A DNA stretch of 64,000 nt, taken from positions 62,001-126,000 of the forward strand of contig NZ_LMHT01000022.1 of the NCBI RefSeq assembly GCF_001429025.1. Reading direction: 5' to 3'. Shown here in pieces: positions 58,930 to 64,000 of the stretch; within the stretch, counting starts at the first letter, position 1; each line of letters begins with the position of its first letter. Source of the DNA: Phenylobacterium sp. Root700 (GTDB taxonomy: Bacteria; Pseudomonadota; Alphaproteobacteria; Caulobacterales; Caulobacteraceae). Below the pieces are notes generated by a model. That model was not told where the DNA came from, did not search any database, and saw nothing but the letters and a program-made list of their open reading frames with translations. Made by a program: the position numbers and the translations under genes.

Positions 58930-61590
58930 GTGAAAAAACATCGCAAAAGCGTACTGATCGCGTCCGTCAGCCTGTTCTGCCTTACAGGCGCCGGCTCGGC
59001 CTTCGCCCAAGAGACGCAGGTCGACGAGTTGGTGGTCACCGGCATCCGCGCCTCGCTGCAGCAGTCGCTGGAAACCAAGCGCAAAGCCGACGCCATCGTC
59101 GACTCGGTCACCGCCGAGGACGTCGGCAAGTTCCCGAACACCAACGTCGCCGAAGCCCTGACCATGGTGCCCGGCGTCACCGTCGACCGCCAGTTCGGCC
59201 AAGGCGAAAAAGTCAGTATCCTGGGCACCGACCCGGCGCTGAACCGCACCTTGCTCAACGGCCAGACCGTGGCCTCGGCCGACTGGTTCATCCTCGACAG
59301 CCCGGGACGGACATTCAACTACGCGCTTCTGGCGCCCCAGATCGTGGGCCGGGTCGACATCTATAAGACGCCCGAGGCGCGGATCGACGAAGGCAGCATC
59401 GGCGGGACGGTGATCGTCAGCACCCGCAAGCCCTTCGATCTCAAGGCTGGGATCATCGCCGGGTCTGTCGGCTATCTCTACAACGACCGCTCCAAGAAGG
59501 GCGATTTCCAGGGCGCCCTGATGGGCAGCTGGAAGAACCAGGCCGAGACCATCGGCGTCGCCCTGTCCGTCCAGAAGGCGACCGATCAGCTCCGTCGCGA
59601 CGGGGTCGAGACCTACGGCACCATGGCGGCGAACCAGTGGGCGGGCGGCAACCCCGACAACCCTGTCGACTCCCGCAACAACGGCTGCCTCACGACCTGC
59701 GCCGCCACCCTGACGGCGAACCTTGGCGCCCGCAGCCCGAACGCCTTCGGCACCTCGTTCTTCGAGCAGGAACGTGATCGCCTGACCTACACCGGATCGG
59801 TGCAGTTCCGCCCGAACGACCAGCTGGAGCTGGAGTTCAACTGGCTGAAGATCAAGGCCGACTACGACAACCTGAACCAGTCGATGTACGCCTTCCAGGG
59901 CAACACCTGGAACAGCCTGGGCGCTTTGACCGGCCTCACCGTGAACAACGGCGTCGTCACCAAGGCCAGCTTCCACAACGCGCTCAGCGTACTGGACGTC
60001 CAGTACCGCGAAGCCGAGATGAACTCCGACACCTACGACTTCCGCGGCAAGTGGAAGGGCGACGGCTGGGACCTGTCCGGCAACGCCGGGATTTCGAAGG
60101 CTGATGGCGGCACCAAGCGCCAGGTGTTCCTCGAGTTCCTGAACTGGGCCGACTACACCGTCGACATCAGCGGCTCGCCGGGCAATCCCGGCCAGCTGAC
60201 CTACGCCAACAACGTCCAGGGCAATCCCGCCGCCTTCGCCACCGATCCAGGCTGGAGCGGCAACCTGGTCACCAAGCCGACCAAGGACGAGGAAAAGTAC
60301 GCCCAGGCCGACTTCGGCCTGGACCTCGACGGCGTGATCAAGCGGGTGGAGGTCGGCTACAAGTTCCGCCGCCACGAGACCAGCCAGGAATACGCCGGCA
60401 TCGCCATCACCGGCGTCGCGGCTCCGGCCAGCCTGTTCGCGCCCTCGACCGTGCCTGGCAACTACCTCCGCGGCTTCGGCTCCAACGACCAGATGCGCGG
60501 CCGCTTCCGGATCGACGGCGACTCGATGGTCGACTACGTGACCGGCGGCAAGTGGCTGGCGCCGGGCCAGACCATGCCCAAGCCTTCGATCTTCGCCGCG
60601 CCGGAATTCACGGCCGGGAACTGGGCGATCCAGGAAGACATCAACGCGGTCTACGCCCAGGCCAATGTCGAGGCCGGCGAACTGCGCGGCAACTTCGGCG
60701 TCCGCTATGTTCACACCGGCGTCGACAGCTCCGGCTATGTCTGCAATCCCGGTTCGGCCTGCTCGGGTCCTGCAGACTGGGGCTGGAAGAGTTCGTCGAA
60801 GTCCTACGACAACTTCCTGCCCAGCGTGAACCTCGCCTACAATCTGCGCGAAGACCTGATCCTGCGCTTCGCGGCCGCCCAGGTCATCGCCCGGCCGAAC
60901 TACGCCGACATGACCAACTTCTTCCAGCTTTCCGACGGCATCCTCATCGGATCGGGCGGCAACCCCAATCTGGATCCCTACAAGTCGAGCAACTTCAACT
61001 TCTCGGCCGAATGGTACTTCCAGCCGCAGGCCATCCTGGCCGCTGAGTTCTTCTACAAGGACATCAGCAACTACATCCTGCAGCAGACCGCTCCGGAGCA
61101 GTACTTCAACCAATCCCAGGGCCGGGTGACGACCTATCAGATCAGCCGCCCCCACAACGCCGGGTCGGCCGACGTGAAGGGCGTGTCGTTCGCCTACCAA
61201 CAGAACTACGCCTACGGCCTGGGTCTGCTCGCCAACTACACCTATGCCGACGGCAGCGGGCAGGACGGCGCGCCCCTGCCATTCAACTCCAAGCACCAGG
61301 TCAATCTCAGCCCGTTCTACGAGAACGGTCCTGTGCAGGTGCGGGCGACCTACACCTGGCGCTCGAAGTACTTCACCGGCGTCGACCGCGGGGACGACAT
61401 GTTCGTCCGGGCCTACAAGTCGGTGGACGTGTCGGGCACCTACAACTTCACGAAAAACGTCAGCCTGACGGTGGCCGGCATGAACCTGACGGACTCCGAG
61501 TACTTCGCCTACGCCAACACGCCGGCCCTGCCGCGCGGGGTCTACAAGACTGGCCGCAAGTACATGGCCACCCTCAATCTGACCTTCTGA
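58930..61590 (+). CDS. TonB-dependent receptor for chitooligosaccharides/GlcNAc
   Basis: 886 residues from GTG 58930 (GGGGAG upstream). Signal peptide MKKHRKSVLIASVSLFCLTGAGSAFAQ, TonB box DELVVTG, then the plug IRASLQQSLETKRKADAIVDSVTAEDVGKFPNTNVAEAL typical of the carbohydrate-type receptors of Caulobacter and Xanthomonas. A long barrel ends TLNLTF. Shared operators with the GntR regulator tie it to chitooligosaccharide uptake. Confidence 0.9.
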   Translation: MKKHRKSVLIASVSLFCLTGAGSAFAQETQVDELVVTGIRASLQQSLETKRKADAIVDSVTAEDVGKFPNTNVAEALTMVPGVTVDRQFGQGEKVSILGTDPALNRTLLNGQTVASADWFILDSPGRTFNYALLAPQIVGRVDIYKTPEARIDEGSIGGTVIVSTRKPFDLKAGIIAGSVGYLYNDRSKKGDFQGALMGSWKNQAETIGVALSVQKATDQLRRDGVETYGTMAANQWAGGNPDNPVDSRNNGCLTTCAATLTANLGARSPNAFGTSFFEQERDRLTYTGSVQFRPNDQLELEFNWLKIKADYDNLNQSMYAFQGNTWNSLGALTGLTVNNGVVTKASFHNALSVLDVQYREAEMNSDTYDFRGKWKGDGWDLSGNAGISKADGGTKRQVFLEFLNWADYTVDISGSPGNPGQLTYANNVQGNPAAFATDPGWSGNLVTKPTKDEEKYAQADFGLDLDGVIKRVEVGYKFRRHETSQEYAGIAITGVAAPASLFAPSTVPGNYLRGFGSNDQMRGRFRIDGDSMVDYVTGGKWLAPGQTMPKPSIFAAPEFTAGNWAIQEDINAVYAQANVEAGELRGNFGVRYVHTGVDSSGYVCNPGSACSGPADWGWKSSSKSYDNFLPSVNLAYNLREDLILRFAAAQVIARPNYADMTNFFQLSDGILIGSGGNPNLDPYKSSNFNFSAEWYFQPQAILAAEFFYKDISNYILQQTAPEQYFNQSQGRVTTYQISRPHNAGSADVKGVSFAYQQNYAYGLGLLANYTYADGSGQDGAPLPFNSKHQVNLSPFYENGPVQVRATYTWRSKYFTGVDRGDDMFVRAYKSVDVSGTYNFTKNVSLTVAGMNLTDSEYFAYANTPALPRGVYKTGRKYMATLNLTF

Positions 61591-61596
61591 TCCGGA

Positions 61597-61622
61597 AGCG
61601 CGGCCTATGCCCAGGCCGCGCT
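61597..61622 (+). terminator. Strong hairpin after the receptor gene
   Basis: AGCGCGGCCT and AGGCCGCGCT (10-bp perfect stem, 6-nt loop) start 7 nt after the receptor stop. No T-run follows; it may stabilise or end the mRNA. Confidence 0.5.
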
Positions 61623-61670
61623 CCACTCTCGCGGGGATGCAGGTTCTTCAGTCTAATCCCCCGCGACTCG

Positions 61671-61707
61671 AAGGCGAGCCGGTACGCCGGTTCGCCTTCC
61701 CCTTTTT
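61671..61707 (+). terminator. Intrinsic terminator directly before the GH20 gene
   Basis: AAGGCGAGCCGG pairs with CCGGTTCGCCTT (one mismatch) and is followed by CCCCTTTTT. The T-run ends two bases before an in-frame ATG (61709) of the GH20 gene, so it either ends receptor transcripts or acts as an attenuator of the hexosaminidase. Confidence 0.6.
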
Positions 61708-61726
61708 CATGGACGATAGTCGCACC

Positions 61727-64000
61727 ATGCGCTTGCCCCTCATGATCGCGATGGCTGCGAGTTTCGCGAGCCTCGCCTCCGCGCCCAACGCCGCGGTTCC
61801 CGCCCAGATCATTCCGGCCCCGGCCGTCGACACGCCCCGCGAAGGCGTCTTCCATCTCACCGTCCGGACGCCAATCATCGTGCCGCCTGGCGACGCCGAG
61901 GCGCGCGCCGCCGCACATCAGCTGGCTGATCTGCTAGCGCGCTCACGCGGTCTGAAGCTGTCGGTTCGCGAAGGCGTCGCCAGGCCAGGCGCCATCATGT
62001 TCCAACGCGGCGCGCCCCAGGGCGAGGCCTACGATCTGGAAGTGAGCGGGGATCGCCTCGTCGTGACCTCAGGCGGTTCGGCCGGCCTGTTCTACGGCGC
62101 TGTCAGCGTCTGGCAGCTCGCCACCGAGGTCGCGGGCAGGGGAGGCGTGGATATCGCCGCCCGCCGGATTGAGGACGCCCCACGTTTCGCCTGGCGCGGC
62201 CTGATGCTCGACGGCGCCCGGCACTTCCAGGACGTGGAGTTCGTGAAGGGCTTCATCGACCGCATGGCGCTCGCCAAGCTCAACACCCTGCACTGGCACC
62301 TGGTGGACGATCAGGGTTGGCGGCTGGAGATCAAGAAGTACCCGCGGCTGACCGAGGTCGGCGCCTGGCGCGTTCCCGCCGGTCCTGCCGCAGCGGCCGA
62401 CATCGATCCGAAGACCGAGAAGCCGCGGGTGACCGGCGGCTTCTATACCCAGGACCAGGTGCGTGAGGTCGTGGCCTACGCCGCGGCGCGCCACATCACC
62501 ATCGTGCCCGAGATCGAGATGCCGGGTCACGCGCATGCGCCCATCGTCGCCTATCCAGAGCTCGGTTCAGCGACGCCGGCGCCGACCGCGACATCCGGCG
62601 ACTGGGGGGTCTTTCCCTACCTCTACAATGTCGACGACAAGACCTTCGGCTTCCTGGAAGACGTCCTGACCGAGGTCGTCGACCTGTTCCCCAGCCGCTA
62701 CATCCACGTCGGCGGCGACGAGGCGGTGAAGGACCAGTGGAAATCCAACCCCGCCGTCCAGGCGCGGATGAAGGAACTTCATATCGCCAGCGAGGCCGCC
62801 CTGCAGGGCTGGTTCATCTCGCGGATCGAACAGGTGCTGAACGCCAAGGGTCGGCGGCTGATCGGCTGGGATGAAATCCTCGAAGGCGGAGTCGCGCCGA
62901 GCGCCACGGTGATGTCCTGGCGCGGGATCGACGGCGCCATCGTCGCGGCCAAGCTGGGCCACGACACGGTGCTGAGCCCGGCGCCGACCCTTTATCTCAA
63001 CCATCGCCAGACCGCCGCGCCGGACGGACTACCTGGCCGTGGTCAGGTGATCGGGCTGAAGGACGTCTACGACTACGATCCCATGCCGGCCGCCCTGAAC
63101 CCGGATGAACGCCACCACGTCCTGGGCGTCCAGGCCAATCTCTGGACCGAGCATATGCGCACCCAGGAGCGGGTCGCCTTGATGGCCTTCCCCCGCGCGG
63201 CGGCGCTGGCGGAAACGGCGTGGTCGCCGGCCGAACGCAAGGACTGGAAGGACTTCGCCGACCGCCTGCCAGCTGAACTCGGCCGCTATCACGCGCTCGG
63301 CCAGCCCGCCGACGAGACGGCGCTGCGCGTGCGCGCCATCGCCAGCCCGGACGGCGCAGGGGCCAGGGTCAGCCTGCTGGGCGCCGAGGAGGTGGGGGAG
63401 ATCCGCTACACCCTCGACGGCTCGGCGCCCAAGGCCTCGTCCTTGTCCTATCAGACCCCGATAGCCGCGCCGCTCGGATCGCGGATCCACGCCCAGGCGT
63501 TCCGGGACGATCAGCCCCTCGCGACCGCCTCCGAGATCGCGGTCGACGCCCGCTCGATCCGGACCCGCGCGAGCCAGGACCTGAAGTCCTGCAAGGACGG
63601 CTTAGTACTCAACCTTGAGGACGATGCGCCGGTGCGCGGCGACCGGGCGCGGTTCCTGATCGACGTCATGAACCCGTGCTGGATCTACCAGGACGCCGAC
63701 CTCGCCGGTGTGAGCGCCATCGAGGTGGCGGTCGGCCAACTGCCGTTCAATTTCCAGATCGGCAAGGACGTCGAGAACATCAAGTTCCGGCCTCCGGCCA
63801 CGCCCGACGGCGAATTGGAGGTGCGGCAGGGCTCCTGCGAAGGCGCGGTCGTCGCGACCCTGCCGCTGGCGCCGGCCACGAAATCGCAGGCGATCACCGT
63901 TCTGAAGGGTAGGATCGCCGGCGCCGCGGGGCCGCAGAACCTGTGTTTCACCTTCACCCAGAAGAGCGTCGAGCCGATGTGGGCTGTCGACCGTGTCACC
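61727..64000 (+). CDS. Family 20 beta-N-acetylhexosaminidase (3' end outside window)
   Basis: At least 758 residues, open to the window edge. Signal peptide (MRLPLMIAMAASFASLASA). GH20b domain, then the GH20 barrel: WRGLMLDGARHFQ, LHWHLVDDQGWRLEIKKYP, IVPEIEMPGHAHA, and the catalytic Asp/Glu pair in VGGDEAVKD (331-332). Cleaves terminal GlcNAc from chitooligosaccharides in the periplasm. ATG 61709 is an in-frame alternative start. Follows the receptor gene in the nag locus. Confidence 0.92.
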   Translation, partial: MRLPLMIAMAASFASLASAPNAAVPAQIIPAPAVDTPREGVFHLTVRTPIIVPPGDAEARAAAHQLADLLARSRGLKLSVREGVARPGAIMFQRGAPQGEAYDLEVSGDRLVVTSGGSAGLFYGAVSVWQLATEVAGRGGVDIAARRIEDAPRFAWRGLMLDGARHFQDVEFVKGFIDRMALAKLNTLHWHLVDDQGWRLEIKKYPRLTEVGAWRVPAGPAAAADIDPKTEKPRVTGGFYTQDQVREVVAYAAARHITIVPEIEMPGHAHAPIVAYPELGSATPAPTATSGDWGVFPYLYNVDDKTFGFLEDVLTEVVDLFPSRYIHVGGDEAVKDQWKSNPAVQARMKELHIASEAALQGWFISRIEQVLNAKGRRLIGWDEILEGGVAPSATVMSWRGIDGAIVAAKLGHDTVLSPAPTLYLNHRQTAAPDGLPGRGQVIGLKDVYDYDPMPAALNPDERHHVLGVQANLWTEHMRTQERVALMAFPRAAALAETAWSPAERKDWKDFADRLPAELGRYHALGQPADETALRVRAIASPDGAGARVSLLGAEEVGEIRYTLDGSAPKASSLSYQTPIAAPLGSRIHAQAFRDDQPLATASEIAVDARSIRTRASQDLKSCKDGLVLNLEDDAPVRGDRARFLIDVMNPCWIYQDADLAGVSAIEVAVGQLPFNFQIGKDVENIKFRPPATPDGELEVRQGSCEGAVVATLPLAPATKSQAITVLKGRIAGAAGPQNLCFTFTQKSVEPMWAVDRVT

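Noticed and set aside
58741-61626. 961-residue minus-strand reading frame inside the nag TonB receptor
   Set aside because: Shadow frame opposite a receptor with signal peptide, TonB box and C-terminal barrel signature.

Overview
The window is 64 kb of GC-rich (about two thirds G+C by eye), densely coded DNA from a free-living alphaproteobacterium. The gene set points to Caulobacteraceae, near Caulobacter or Phenylobacterium: a PopA-like REC-REC-degenerate GGDEF protein, sdhE-mfd, a tmk-holB-tatD run, an isolated pstS, a nag locus with a large TonB-dependent receptor, and GTG/TTG starts behind good ribosome binding sites. The genus is an inference. I see no insertion sequence, prophage, integrase or CRISPR array; the region reads as ordinary chromosome with several small accessory cassettes.

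Layout. 1-1.4 kb: LPS heptose genes (hldE 3' end, hldD). 1.4-5 kb: a DUF3089 protein lacking the nucleophile serine, a type II NADH dehydrogenase, a medium-chain reductase and a nested palindromic repeat. 5-14 kb: recG, a lipoprotein, sdhE, mfd, a small secreted protein, and popA with a membrane protein. 14-25 kb: SDR and CoA-transferase genes, pstS with a candidate Pho box, a YihY protein, tusA-like, a circularly permuted class III CoA transferase, a hybrid histidine kinase, a flavin-binding protein, rsuA and rsmC. 25-31.4 kb: an isolated LpxA-type acyltransferase, a 51-residue membrane protein, a short FtsZ-like GTPase, an exported divergent superoxide dismutase, a dicarboxylate symporter, and an ECF sigma / ferritin-like / cytochrome c operon. 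31.4-36.5 kb: metY, hemD with two unrecognised partners, a second nested palindrome and an Rnk-NUDIX-Rnk cassette. 36.5-39.6 kb: a GbsR-regulated cyanide-insensitive-type bd oxidase operon with a clear promoter/operator. 39.7-43.5 kb: an N-acyl-D-amino-acid deacylase homologue, an ATP-grasp/methyltransferase pair, and tRNA-Ser(UGA). 43.6-50 kb: rlpA, then tmk-holB-tatD-MBL hydrolase-purN, then a flavin monooxygenase. 50-55.7 kb: a copper cluster. 55.7-64 kb: the nag (N-acetylglucosamine / chitooligosaccharide) locus.

The most interesting system is the copper cluster. Read on the minus strand it is DUF2946 - PCuAC - SCO - DUF2946 - TonB receptor - PepSY membrane protein. Both DUF2946 proteins end in a proline-rich ...ARGPP tail a few residues before the stop, and each stop is followed within 3-5 nt by a GC-rich hairpin. 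That fits copper-sensing upstream ORFs working by nascent-chain arrest, here duplicated so that each could control its own transport block. His/Met-rich stretches in the PCuAC tail and in the periplasmic loop of the PepSY protein support copper rather than iron as the metal.

The nag locus is coherent: a TonB receptor brings in chitooligosaccharides, a GH20 hexosaminidase trims them, NagA and a SIS-type deaminase feed GlcNAc-6-P into glycolysis, and a GntR regulator sits between ATTGGTATC-type sites shared with the receptor promoter. Other candidates are the second FtsZ, the Rnk-NUDIX-Rnk cassette, the sigma/ferritin-like/cytochrome operon without an anti-sigma gene, and the ATP-grasp/methyltransferase operon.
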